Positions 1 to 5,977 are shown, counted from the stretch's first letter. The stretch: 11,609 nt of DNA from an uncultured Bacilli bacterium (GCA_934096025.1 CAKOLP010000016.1:1-11609), one strand, 5' to 3'. The notes: generated by a model from the sequence alone, not told the origin. Translations and numbers: made by a program.

Positions 1-264
1 AAGGTAGTCATTTAAATCTTTTATTCGTAAATGCAATTTAGTAAATTCGTTGTTATAGTTTTCTAGGTCTTTTTTATTTTCTAATAATTCTTTTAGATAG
101 TCGTTAAAACTTGTGCCAGGAATTTTATATGGGGTCATTCCTAGACTTAAACCGTCTCCGATTGCAGTTAGTGATGTTTTTTCTTTTGGTCTATTCATGC
201 TTATTATAAAAGCTAAGGCTGTACCTAGTAATATGATTATTAAAAGCTTATATCTTCTTTTCAT
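1..264 (-). CDS. SGNH/GDSL hydrolase-like membrane-anchored protein, N-terminal part (runs off window)
   Basis: The first 88 codons of a minus-strand gene are visible and the rest lies beyond the left edge. It starts with ATG at 262-264 behind a GGGGG ribosome-binding site about 6 nt upstream. Residues 1-22 are a basic start (MKRRYK) followed by a hydrophobic stretch, a signal anchor or signal peptide. Residues 32-45 read LTAIGDGLSLGMTP, which resembles block I (GDSLS) of SGNH/GDSL esterases of the Clostridia/Bacilli type, followed by a typical SFNDYLKELL stretch. The nucleophile serine of GDS is glycine here (GDG). These are extracytoplasmic lipase/acylhydrolase-fold proteins that often act on cell-envelope esters, but with the serine missing the activity is uncertain. 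The family call rests on one motif in a fragment. The gene follows murA and may be reached by read-through of its weak terminator. Confidence 0.6.
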   Translation of the reverse strand, partial: MKRRYKLLIIILLGTALAFIISMNRPKEKTSLTAIGDGLSLGMTPYKIPGTSFNDYLKELLENKKDLENYNNEFTKLHLRIKDLNDYL

Positions 265-277
265 TTAAAACCCCCAT

Positions 278-306
278 AAAAAAAATGCAAAGATTTATTC
301 TTTACA
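278..306 (-). terminator. Intrinsic terminator of murA
   Basis: Reading the minus strand, arms TGTAAAG (306-300) and CTTTGCA (292-286) form a 7-bp stem with one G-U pair and a 7-nt loop, followed directly by eight U (285-278). The hairpin begins on the base after the murA stop codon. It is short and AT-rich, so read-through into the SGNH-like gene starting at 264 is plausible. Confidence 0.65.
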
Positions 307-1560
307 TTATACTTCAATAATTTTAATATTAGCACCAACTTTAGATAATTTGTTAATAATTCTTTCATAACCCCTTAGAATATGCTCTACATCATTAATT
401 ATTGTTGTGCCTTCAGCTATTAGACCTGCAGTTACTAATGCTGCCCCTGCCCTTAGGTCTGTTGCGGTTATTTCTTCTCCATGAAGTGGGGTACGCCCCT
501 CTATTTTAGCGTGTTGTCTTTCTGCTTCTATTTTTGCTCCCATTTGATTTAAGTATTTAACATGCCCCATTCTGTTTTCCCAAATAGTTTCTTCAAATAA
601 GGAAATACCGTCGGCTTGAGTTAATAAAACAGCCATAGGTTGACCTAAGTCAGTCGGAAAGCCAGGGTATGCTACAGTTCTTATATTCGTAGGTTTTAAA
701 TGATTACTTTTATTTAGAATCATTTTGTGATTATCTAGTTTAAAGTCAACACCCATTTCTTGAAGTTTATTTAGAAGAACAATGTTGTGTTCTGGGACTA
801 AACCGTCGATTTCTAGGTTTTTGCCAAGAAGCGCCCCCATGATAACATAAGTTCCAGCTTCAATTCTATCTGGCATTACTTTTATCTTACCACCATGAAG
901 TTTTTCTACTCCCTCGATAATTATCTTATCTGTTCCTGCTCCTTTGATATTGGCACCTAAATTGTTTAATAACTCAGCTATATTTACTATTTCTGCTTCT
1001 CTTGCTGCATTATCTATTATAGTGGTACCTTTAGCTAGCGTGGCTGCTAACATAATATTAATCGTAGCCCCTACAGAGGGAAAATCTAAAAAGATATTTG
1101 AACCGTTTAATTCTTCAGCACTTATAATGTACTTAGTATCTTCTTTTGTTATAGTTGCTCCGAGCATTTCAAAACCTTTTAAGTGTAAATCTATTGGTCT
1201 TGTGCCTATATTACAACCCCCGGGAAAATAAATTTCTACGTGTTTAAACCGCGCAAGTAAAGCTCCCATAAAATAGTATGAAGCTCTTAATTTGTTACTT
1301 AATTCTTCAGGTATTACCTTATTTTTAATATTTTTGGCATTTATTTTCATAACATCTTTATTTAAGATTACATCGGCATTTAATAATTTGATAATTTCTA
1401 TTAGTGCATCTTTATCAGATATATTTGGTACATTGGATATTTCAACTTTTCCCGTAGCCATTATGGAAGCAGGTATTAATGCCACGACACTATTTTTGGC
1501 ACCCCCAATTTTTATCTTGCCACTTAGAATCTTATTTCCCTCAATTATAATTTTTTTCAA
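307..1560 (-). CDS. murA: UDP-N-acetylglucosamine 1-carboxyvinyltransferase (MurA/MurZ)
   Basis: MurA transfers enolpyruvate from PEP to UDP-GlcNAc, the first committed cytoplasmic step of peptidoglycan synthesis. The 417-residue length is normal for the family. The Lys-Asn pair that binds substrate is at K22-N23 (GGAKNSVVAL). The loop cysteine attacked by PEP and fosfomycin is C116 in PGGCNIGTRPIDLH. The conserved FPTDLGQPM and TDLRAGAALV stretches with their catalytic/binding Asp and Arg are intact, so the enzyme should be active and fosfomycin-sensitive. The start is TTG (1558-1560), supported by a good ribosome-binding site (TAAAGAGG, 1569-1576) 8 nt upstream. It has its own strong promoter (1598-1625) and a terminator right after the stop. 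By neighbourhood it corresponds to B. subtilis murAB/murZ, which lies in the rpoE-prfA-spoIIR region. A second MurA paralogue may exist elsewhere. Confidence 0.97.
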   Translation of the reverse strand: MKKIIIEGNKILSGKIKIGGAKNSVVALIPASIMATGKVEISNVPNISDKDALIEIIKLLNADVILNKDVMKINAKNIKNKVIPEELSNKLRASYYFMGALLARFKHVEIYFPGGCNIGTRPIDLHLKGFEMLGATITKEDTKYIISAEELNGSNIFLDFPSVGATINIMLAATLAKGTTIIDNAAREAEIVNIAELLNNLGANIKGAGTDKIIIEGVEKLHGGKIKVMPDRIEAGTYVIMGALLGKNLEIDGLVPEHNIVLLNKLQEMGVDFKLDNHKMILNKSNHLKPTNIRTVAYPGFPTDLGQPMAVLLTQADGISLFEETIWENRMGHVKYLNQMGAKIEAERQHAKIEGRTPLHGEEITATDLRAGAALVTAGLIAEGTTIINDVEHILRGYERIINKLSKVGANIKIIEV

Positions 1561-1597
1561 TATTATCGCCTCTTTAAAATATATTAATTACTAATCA

Positions 1598-1625
1598 ATT
1601 ATATCATAATTAATTTTTATGACAA
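1598..1625 (-). promoter_or_regulatory. Promoter of murA (sigma-A type, extended -10)
   Basis: On the minus strand, -35 TTGTCA (1625-1620), a 16-nt spacer and -10 TATAAT (1603-1598) carrying the extended TGA element. This is the best consensus promoter in the window. The start point would be near 1591, about 30 nt before the TTG start of murA. It separates murA from the broken regulator gene just upstream, which has no terminator. Confidence 0.75.
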
Positions 1626-1636
1626 ATAATATCGAA

Positions 1637-2261
1637 TTACTTTTTGATTATGTTCTTTAAAGATATAACTAAACTTATTATTCCCATTACTAAACAAGCT
1701 AAAACATCACTATAAATATAGTTAATACCTGTAGTTATTATTGAGGCTACCACTATTAAAAGTAGGATTATGGCTACTACGAGCATTATTTTATGTTTTC
1801 GTTCTTTTCCTAGCCAGTAAAGGAAAATTGCTACAAGCATTACTAATATATACTCTATACTATCTATAAAAATTAAAAACTCTGCAGTTTTAAAATCTTC
1901 AAATGATAAAGTACCAACTAAATATGATTTTGCCATTAAACTTGCCACTATAGTATATTCATTTAAAATAAAATATAATAAAATGAATAAGAAACTAAAA
2001 ATATAACTACTACTTTAATAAGATTCTTTTTCTCGTATTTTTTCTTTATTTCTATACTATTTTCTTTTGTTAAAGCCAAGAAATCATCTATTTTTACATC
2101 TAAAGCTTGTGATAAAAGAATAAGCATTTCAATATTGGGTAAATTCGGTTCGTTTCATAACTACTTATTGTTTTTGGGCTAACATTTATTTCCTTTGCTA
2201 GTTCTTCTTGAGTTAGTTTTTTTGCCTTTCTAAACTTTGCTATGTTAGTACCAACATTCAT
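1637..2261 (-). pseudogene. Broken XRE-family regulator with C-terminal membrane domain (two frameshifts)
   Basis: Three reading-frame pieces add up to one paralogue of the intact regulator at 2911-3432. Frame 1 runs from ATG 2261 (ribosome-binding site AAAAGGGGG, 2269-2277): MNVGTNIAKFRKAKKLTQEE, then a Cro/C1-type HTH up to SSYETNR. Near 2145 one base is missing compared with the paralogue (plus strand aaattcgg against aaattacga), which would restore NRNLPNIE. Frame 2 continues as LPNIEMLILLSQALDV and a lysine-rich linker into a first hydrophobic helix. A second one-base loss near 1990 moves the reading to frame 3, which runs to TAA at 1637 and holds about four hydrophobic segments. If repaired it would be a DNA-binding domain tethered to the membrane. 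The last 103 codons are open from a GTG at 1948, but no ribosome-binding site supports independent translation. Sequencing error is the alternative explanation for the breaks. Confidence 0.75.
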
Positions 2262-2284
2262 ATACATACCCCCTTTTCATAAAA

Positions 2285-2293
2285 ATAATATCA
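2285..2293 (-). promoter_or_regulatory. Extended -10 element of the broken XRE gene
   Basis: The minus-strand sequence TGATATTAT (2293-2285), followed by a T run and the ribosome-binding site, matches the equivalent element TGGTATTAT before the intact paralogue (3467-3459). No good -35 is seen. An inverted repeat AATCCTA/TAGGATT (2295-2301 and 2325-2331) sits directly upstream and could be an operator. It lacks a U run suited to a terminator of the gene before it. Confidence 0.45.
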
Positions 2294-2340
2294 TAATCCT
2301 AATTAAAACTAACTCTATTTTTCATAGGATTTTTATCTTT

Positions 2341-2874
2341 TTAAAGTAAATGATATATGCCTAGTATGAGAAGCAAAGTTATTCCTAAAATATTAGCATA
2401 TTTACCAATTAATTGACTAGAATATTTACCTATAATAATGCCTAAAGTTGTAAAAGAAAAGCTGCATAATGAAAAGATTAAACTAGACAAATAATACTTA
2501 CTCGTTATATCACTTAGGCCAATACCCACTGTAAACGAATCTATACTTACACTTAGGGCAAGAAAAACTATGCTTAAGAAACTTAAATTTAAATTTACTT
2601 CTTCTTTTTTGAAATATTGTAGTCCCAGATTTACCCCGAGAATAATTAATATGAGTCCAAGTACAATATTACTAGCAATATTAAAACAGTCCATTAAAGT
2701 TATACCAATCTTATTTCCTATAAGGGGCCTTAGAAAATGGAAGATTCCTACTAGAAAAGGAAATATTTTTAAGTGTTTATTATTCTTTATTAGTGTTCCA
2801 ATACTTAAAGATAAAGAAAATGTATCCATAGATAAGGATACACCAATTAGCATTACGGATACATATTCTTTCAT
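2341..2874 (-). CDS. mntP: MntP-family manganese exporter (DUF204)
   Basis: An integral membrane protein of 177 residues that likely exports Mn2+ from the cytoplasm. The length fits MntP (about 185). The two-fold internal repeat of the family is visible: SLSMDTFSLSLSIG with Asp near residue 17, and LSVSIDSFTVGIGL with Asp near residue 111. These correspond to the acidic membrane residues needed for transport in characterised MntP. FHFLRPLIG near residue 45 matches the conserved xxPLIG turn of helix 2. About six membrane segments are expected. The start ATG at 2874 has a GGTGAT ribosome-binding site. It lies 36 nt after the intact XRE-membrane regulator with no terminator between, so the two are probably co-transcribed. 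B. subtilis mntP (ywlD) also lies a few genes after spoIIR, which supports MntP over the related sporulation protein YtaF. There is no room for a yybP-ykoY Mn2+ riboswitch. Confidence 0.82.
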   Translation of the reverse strand: MKEYVSVMLIGVSLSMDTFSLSLSIGTLIKNNKHLKIFPFLVGIFHFLRPLIGNKIGITLMDCFNIASNIVLGLILIILGVNLGLQYFKKEEVNLNLSFLSIVFLALSVSIDSFTVGIGLSDITSKYYLSSLIFSLCSFSFTTLGIIIGKYSSQLIGKYANILGITLLLILGIYHLL

Positions 2875-2910
2875 GTTATCACCAATAAAATATATGATTG
2901 TTTTTATTTT

Positions 2911-3432
2911 TTAGAAATTATATAAAACTAGACCTAGAATTATTACCACTATAAATGTTACAAACATTGTTACTAAAGGCTTTTTTTCCTCTAGTTTTAA
3001 GTAATATATTCCATAAAGAATTATTGCCACTAACCCATAAAATGAGGTTCCTATAATTATAACTTTTAGTATATCTTTTTTAACAAAGGTACTATTTAGG
3101 CTTAATAGACTTCCTGATATAATATAGTTACTAACAAAAATATAGATTAGTGAAAATATACCTAAAGTAATAAATATTTTAAGTTCTTCTTTTTTTTGTT
3201 TTTTATATTTATCTTTTAGTTCTTCGTTATGATTGGCTTTTATTCCTAAAATATCATTTATGGAAACATCTAGAACTTCTGATAATAGTATTAATGTTTC
3301 AATGTTTGGTAAATTACGATTATTTTCATAACTACTTATAGCTTTATTACTTACATGAATTAAATCTGCTAATTTCTCTTGAGTAAGATTTTGTTCTTTT
3401 CTAAATTTTGATATGTTGTTTCCAACAAACAT
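2911..3432 (-). CDS. XRE-family transcriptional regulator with three C-terminal membrane helices
   Basis: A 173-residue protein. Residues 5-62 form a Cro/C1-type helix-turn-helix (ISKFRKEQNLTQEKLADL, then VSNKAISSYENNRNLPNIET). A lysine/glutamate-rich linker (about 66-85) leads to three hydrophobic helices (about 86-106, 122-145, 152-173). This suggests a DNA-binding domain held at the membrane. The ligand and targets are unknown. The start is ATG at 3430-3432: the ribosome-binding site AAAGGGAG (3442-3449) is well placed for it, whereas the in-frame GTG at 3439-3441 abuts that site and is too close. The gene is followed by mntP at 36 nt, and a decayed paralogue lies beyond mntP. Control of mntP or of its own promoter is inferred from position only. 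Confidence 0.85.
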   Translation of the reverse strand: MFVGNNISKFRKEQNLTQEKLADLIHVSNKAISSYENNRNLPNIETLILLSEVLDVSINDILGIKANHNEELKDKYKKQKKEELKIFITLGIFSLIYIFVSNYIISGSLLSLNSTFVKKDILKVIIIGTSFYGLVAIILYGIYYLKLEEKKPLVTMFVTFIVVIILGLVLYNF

Positions 3433-3452
3433 ATTTGTCACTCCCTTTCAAC

Positions 3453-3488
3453 AAAAAAATAATACCATATAAGTTATTTTTATGGTAT
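3453..3488 (-). terminator. Terminator of spoIIR, overlapping a possible XRE operator
   Basis: Minus-strand arms ATACCATA (3488-3481) and TATGGTAT (3469-3462) form a perfect 8-bp stem with an 11-nt loop, followed after TA by seven U (3459-3453). It can terminate spoIIR, although only two G-C pairs support the stem. The downstream arm overlaps the putative -10 of the XRE gene, so the same palindrome could also serve as an autoregulatory operator. Confidence 0.55.
3459..3467 (-). promoter_or_regulatory. Extended -10 of the XRE-mntP transcript
   Basis: Minus-strand TGGTATTAT (TGn plus TATTAT) lies 27 nt upstream of the ATG, with only the T run and the ribosome-binding site after it. The same element precedes the broken paralogue, a conservation that supports it. 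The -35 position (TACCAT at 17 nt) is poor. Confidence 0.45.
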
Positions 3489-3504
3489 CTATTCTTTCGA
3501 GAAT

Positions 3505-4008
3505 TTAATATTTGTCAATTAATTCCTTAATGTAAGATGTGTAAGTATAATCATCTAAATTGTCTTCTTGGGCTTCAATTAAGCATAACGGGGGAAATAA
3601 AACACACCACCAATTATCTCCTTTGCCACTTCCAAGTGTTATTACTAAAGAATCATAATTGCCACTGCTGTATGTTATGCCCTTATATGTTTTTTCTGGA
3701 AAGTAGTTTTGGCCAAAGTTTAAATTATAATCTAGATTATGACTTTCAACTGTTTTTTTAATTAAGTTTAAGTTATCGTTTATGTTGTTTTTAGTTTCTT
3801 CCTTAGTTTTAGATGTGTTTAAAATGTTGGCAATAATAGGTTCTAAGTCGTTTTTTAATTTTATTTTTTCTTCTTGGTCTTTTAAGTTATTACTATTTGC
3901 TATTATTCTAAAACGGATTGCATCACTTGGGATAATTATTTGTTCATTTTTAGTGTTTAATAATAAAAGTACCATTACTATAAATATCATTATTACTATT
4001 TTTTTCAT
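3505..4008 (-). CDS. spoIIR: Stage II sporulation protein R
   Basis: SpoIIR is made in the forespore, is secreted into the intermembrane space and triggers the SpoIIGA protease to process pro-sigma-E in the mother cell. The 167-residue protein has an N-terminal signal/anchor helix (about 3-18). The conserved core follows: IPSDAIRFRIIANSN (about 27-41), GQNYFPEKTYKG, and the diagnostic LGSGKGDNWWCVLFPPLCL near the C terminus. It is shorter than B. subtilis SpoIIR (about 224) but all signature blocks are present. ATG 4008 is preceded by AGGTGA. The order prfA-prmC-spoIIR matches B. subtilis. A prmC terminator ends just before its ribosome-binding site and no clear promoter (sigma-A or sigma-F) was found in the remaining space, so its transcription is unclear. 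Confidence 0.95.
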   Translation of the reverse strand: MKKIVIMIFIVMVLLLLNTKNEQIIIPSDAIRFRIIANSNNLKDQEEKIKLKNDLEPIIANILNTSKTKEETKNNINDNLNLIKKTVESHNLDYNLNFGQNYFPEKTYKGITYSSGNYDSLVITLGSGKGDNWWCVLFPPLCLIEAQEDNLDDYTYTSYIKELIDKY

Positions 4009-4020
4009 TTTCAGTCACCT

Positions 4021-4047
4021 AAAAAAGTATTGGGTAAAAAAATACTT
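4021..4047 (-). other. Second, competing hairpin between prmC and spoIIR
   Basis: On the minus strand AAGTATT (4047-4041) and AATACTT (4031-4025) form a 7-bp stem with a 9-nt loop, followed by UUUU (4024-4021). Its 5' arm is part of the 3' arm of the larger prmC terminator, so the two hairpins cannot form together. It may be a back-up terminator or part of a switch in front of spoIIR. Confidence 0.5.
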
Positions 4048-4074
4048 ATTTATTCATTAAAGATAAATAAGTAT
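4036..4074 (-). terminator. Terminator of prmC, enclosing its stop codon
   Basis: Minus-strand arms ATACTTATTTAT (4074-4063) and ATAAATAAGTAT (4053-4042) form a perfect 12-bp stem with a 9-nt loop, followed by six U (4041-4036). The 5' arm encodes the last residues of PrmC, and the TAA stop (4052-4050) lies in the 3' arm. The pairing is AU-rich but long. Confidence 0.75.
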
Positions 4075-4766
4075 CTTGTTAAGCCTTGTAAATCTTGTTT
4101 AAATTCGTATTTTACAGAGTAATTTTTTAAAATGTTAGTAAGTAATTGTTCTTCCGAATCCCCGATTTCAAATGCTATAAGACCTGGGTTGTTTAGATTT
4201 TTTAAATGCTTTTTTAATATGACGTCATAATAATAGATGCCATTTTGAGGAGCAAATAATGCTATGCTTGGTTCATTTGCTTTAACAATATTCTCTACAA
4301 AGCCGTCTTCTGGGATATAGGGAGGGTTAGATATAATAACATCATAAGTTGTGGGTAATTCTTCTTCCATGCTTTGATTAATAAAATTTATTTCTGTGTT
4401 ATTAAGGCTAGCATTTTCCTGGGCTAAGTCTAAGGCATCTTTTGATATATCTAGGGCTGTTACATTAGCATCTAGGTTCTTCTTTAAAGCAATTGCAATG
4501 CAACCACTTCCCGTTCCTAAATCGATAATATCTACTTTTTTTGAAAACATTTTGTTAATTAGTTTTATGGTAGTATCCACTAAAAGCTCAGTTTCAAATC
4601 GTGGTATAAGTACTCTTTTATCAACGTTTATCTGACAATTTAAAAATTCAACATTGCCAATTAAATATTGGGGTGGTATTGTTTTTAGTAAGTTATTTAG
4701 TTCTTCTTCACTATATTTTTTTGTTAATAACTCCCAGTCAGGTTTACTTATTTGTTCTTTTTGCAT
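4050..4766 (-). CDS. prmC: Release factor glutamine methyltransferase (PrmC/HemK)
   Basis: PrmC uses S-adenosylmethionine to methylate the Gln of the GGQ motif of RF1 and RF2, raising the efficiency of translation termination. Its substrate RF1 is encoded just upstream. The SAM-binding motif DLGTGSG is at 82-88 and the catalytic NPPY that holds the glutamine is at 147-150. PPQYLIGNVEF and VLIPRFETELLV lead into the catalytic domain (the usual IPRPETE has Phe for Pro). At 238 residues it is shorter than usual (about 280): only about 30 residues precede QYLIG instead of roughly 70, so the N-terminal substrate-binding helical domain is reduced. A TAA stop lies in frame 7 codons upstream of ATG 4766, so the start cannot be moved far. 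The ribosome-binding site is AGGGG. It ends in its own terminator. Confidence 0.93.
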   Translation of the reverse strand: MQKEQISKPDWELLTKKYSEEELNNLLKTIPPQYLIGNVEFLNCQINVDKRVLIPRFETELLVDTTIKLINKMFSKKVDIIDLGTGSGCIAIALKKNLDANVTALDISKDALDLAQENASLNNTEINFINQSMEEELPTTYDVIISNPPYIPEDGFVENIVKANEPSIALFAPQNGIYYYDVILKKHLKNLNNPGLIAFEIGDSEEQLLTNILKNYSVKYEFKQDLQGLTRYLFIFNE

Positions 4767-4816
4767 ATTTGCCCCTATTCTGCATTTTTAGAAAATAATC
4801 TTTCAAATACCCCTTA

Positions 4817-4825
4817 ACTATATCA
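4817..4825 (-). promoter_or_regulatory. Candidate extended -10 for prmC
   Basis: Minus-strand TGATATAGT (TGn plus TATAGT) in the 112-nt gap between the prfA terminator and prmC. No convincing -35 is present at 16-18 nt. It is proposed because prfA has a terminator and prmC would otherwise depend on read-through. Confidence 0.35.
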
Positions 4826-4867
4826 TATATTTATTTTATTAGCACTAATTGTTTTAAAATATTTCAT

Positions 4868-4895
4868 AAAAAAACTGGTTATAATGACATACCAG
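4868..4895 (-). terminator. Terminator of the YwiB-argS-rpoE-prfA operon, enclosing the prfA stop
   Basis: Minus-strand CTGGT (4895-4891) and ACCAG (4879-4875) form a 5-bp GC-containing stem, followed at once by seven U (4874-4868). The last codons of prfA form the upstream arm. The stop codon TAA straddles the loop and the first base of the downstream arm. Confidence 0.65.
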
Positions 4896-5940
4896 CTAAT
4901 TTTAGTTTTAAATCTTCGTTAATTAAAGCATCAATTATTACACCTAGGTCTCCGTCCATTACTCTATCTAGTGTCATGGTAGAAAAACCTATGCGATGAT
5001 CTGTCACCCTATTTTGTGGATAATTATAAGTTCTTATTTTTTCAGATCTATCTCCGGAACCAATTTTAGACTTTCTTTCAGCTCCGAGCTCACTTTCTTG
5101 CTTATGCATAATTTCATCGTTAATCTTAATCTTTAATAATTGCATTGCCCGTTCCTTATTACGAAGTTGGCTTCTTTCAGTTTGGCAAGTTACCGCTATA
5201 CCTGTTGGCAAGTGTGTAATTCTTACCGCCGAATTGGCTGTATTTACTGATTGACCGCCTGCTCCGCTTGAGTGGAATACATCTGTTTTTAAATCACTTT
5301 CTTTAATGTCTATATTAACACTATCCACTTCTGGCATTACTAAAACCGTTGCCGTAGATGTATGTACCCTACCTTGAGCTTCTGTTTGAGGTACTCTTTG
5401 AACACGGTGAGATCCACTTTCATATTTTAATTTGCTATATACATTAGCTCCTTTTACCATAAACTCTATTTGAGAATATCCTCCGCTTGTTCCCGCAATT
5501 TCATTGATAACTTCTATTTTCCAGTTGTTTGCCTCAGCATAATAAGAATACATTCTGTAAAGGTCTCCGGCAAAAATATTGGCTTCATCTCCACCTGCTG
5601 CACCTCTTATTTCCATAATAACGTTTTTTCCGTCATTTTCATCTTTAGGTATTAATAAGACTTCTAATTCATGATATAGTCTGTCTAATTCTTTTTGTAG
5701 ATTTTTAATTTCTTCTTTTGCTATTTCTTCTAACTCTGGATCATTTTCCATAAGTTTTGCTTCTTCTAAATCTTTAGTTGCCTTTTTATATGCACTATAA
5801 ACGTTAACTACTTCTTCTAAATCACTTTGTTCTTTTGATAGAGTCTTTAGTTTATTAAAGTCATTTAAGTTCTCTGGCTTAACTAATTCTTCTTTTAATT
5901 CTTCATATTTTTTTACTATTGCATCTAATCTATTAAACAT
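4879..5940 (-). CDS. prfA: Peptide chain release factor 1
   Basis: RF1 reads UAA and UAG in the ribosomal A site and triggers peptide release. The protein has the usual length (353). The N-terminal domain is helical, and the conserved acidic-glycine block IRGAAGGDEANIFAGDL is at 112-127. The stop-codon tripeptide PxT is PQT at 184-186 in HRVQRVPQTEAQGRVHTS, which marks RF1 rather than RF2 (SPF). The peptidyl-transferase motif GGQ is at 228-230 in SSGAGGQSVNT, and Q230 is the target of PrmC encoded next door. ATG 5940 has a full AAGGAGG ribosome-binding site (5946-5952). It lies 39 nt after rpoE without a terminator and is likely the last gene of the operon. RF1 is needed here because rpoE ends in TAG. 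Confidence 0.98.
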   Translation of the reverse strand: MFNRLDAIVKKYEELKEELVKPENLNDFNKLKTLSKEQSDLEEVVNVYSAYKKATKDLEEAKLMENDPELEEIAKEEIKNLQKELDRLYHELEVLLIPKDENDGKNVIMEIRGAAGGDEANIFAGDLYRMYSYYAEANNWKIEVINEIAGTSGGYSQIEFMVKGANVYSKLKYESGSHRVQRVPQTEAQGRVHTSTATVLVMPEVDSVNIDIKESDLKTDVFHSSGAGGQSVNTANSAVRITHLPTGIAVTCQTERSQLRNKERAMQLLKIKINDEIMHKQESELGAERKSKIGSGDRSEKIRTYNYPQNRVTDHRIGFSTMTLDRVMDGDLGVIIDALINEDLKLKLAGMSL

Positions 5941-5950
5941 TTTTTCCTCC

Positions 5951-5977
5951 TTATGTAATTACTGCATTAATACATAA
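5951..5977 (-). other. Hairpin between rpoE and prfA, touching the prfA ribosome-binding site
   Basis: Minus-strand TTATGTA (5977-5971) and TACATAA (5957-5951) pair perfectly over 7 bp. A further three pairs form (TTA with TAA) if one base bulges. There is no U run, so it is not a terminator. The downstream arm shares two bases with AAGGAGG of prfA. Confidence 0.4.

Noticed and set aside
944..1594. Two hydrophobic plus-strand frames opposite murA
   Set aside because: They are shadows of a fully conserved MurA coding sequence, and no ribosome-binding site was identified for them.
1637..1948. Stand-alone 103-residue membrane protein gene
   Set aside because: It is the in-frame remnant of the membrane domain of the broken XRE gene. 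The upstream frame continues without a stop into the preceding helix and no ribosome-binding site precedes the GTG.
1637..2261. Programmed -1 frameshifting to make the XRE-membrane protein
   Set aside because: No canonical slippery heptamer at either shift and two separate shifts would be needed. An intact paralogue next door makes decay the simpler reading.
2875..2910. Possible yybP-ykoY manganese riboswitch before mntP
   Set aside because: Only 36 nt separate mntP from the preceding stop codon, too short for the aptamer, and no matching motif is seen.
2570..2914. 114-codon plus-strand frame opposite mntP
   Set aside because: Antisense of a conserved membrane protein gene, with no start-region support.
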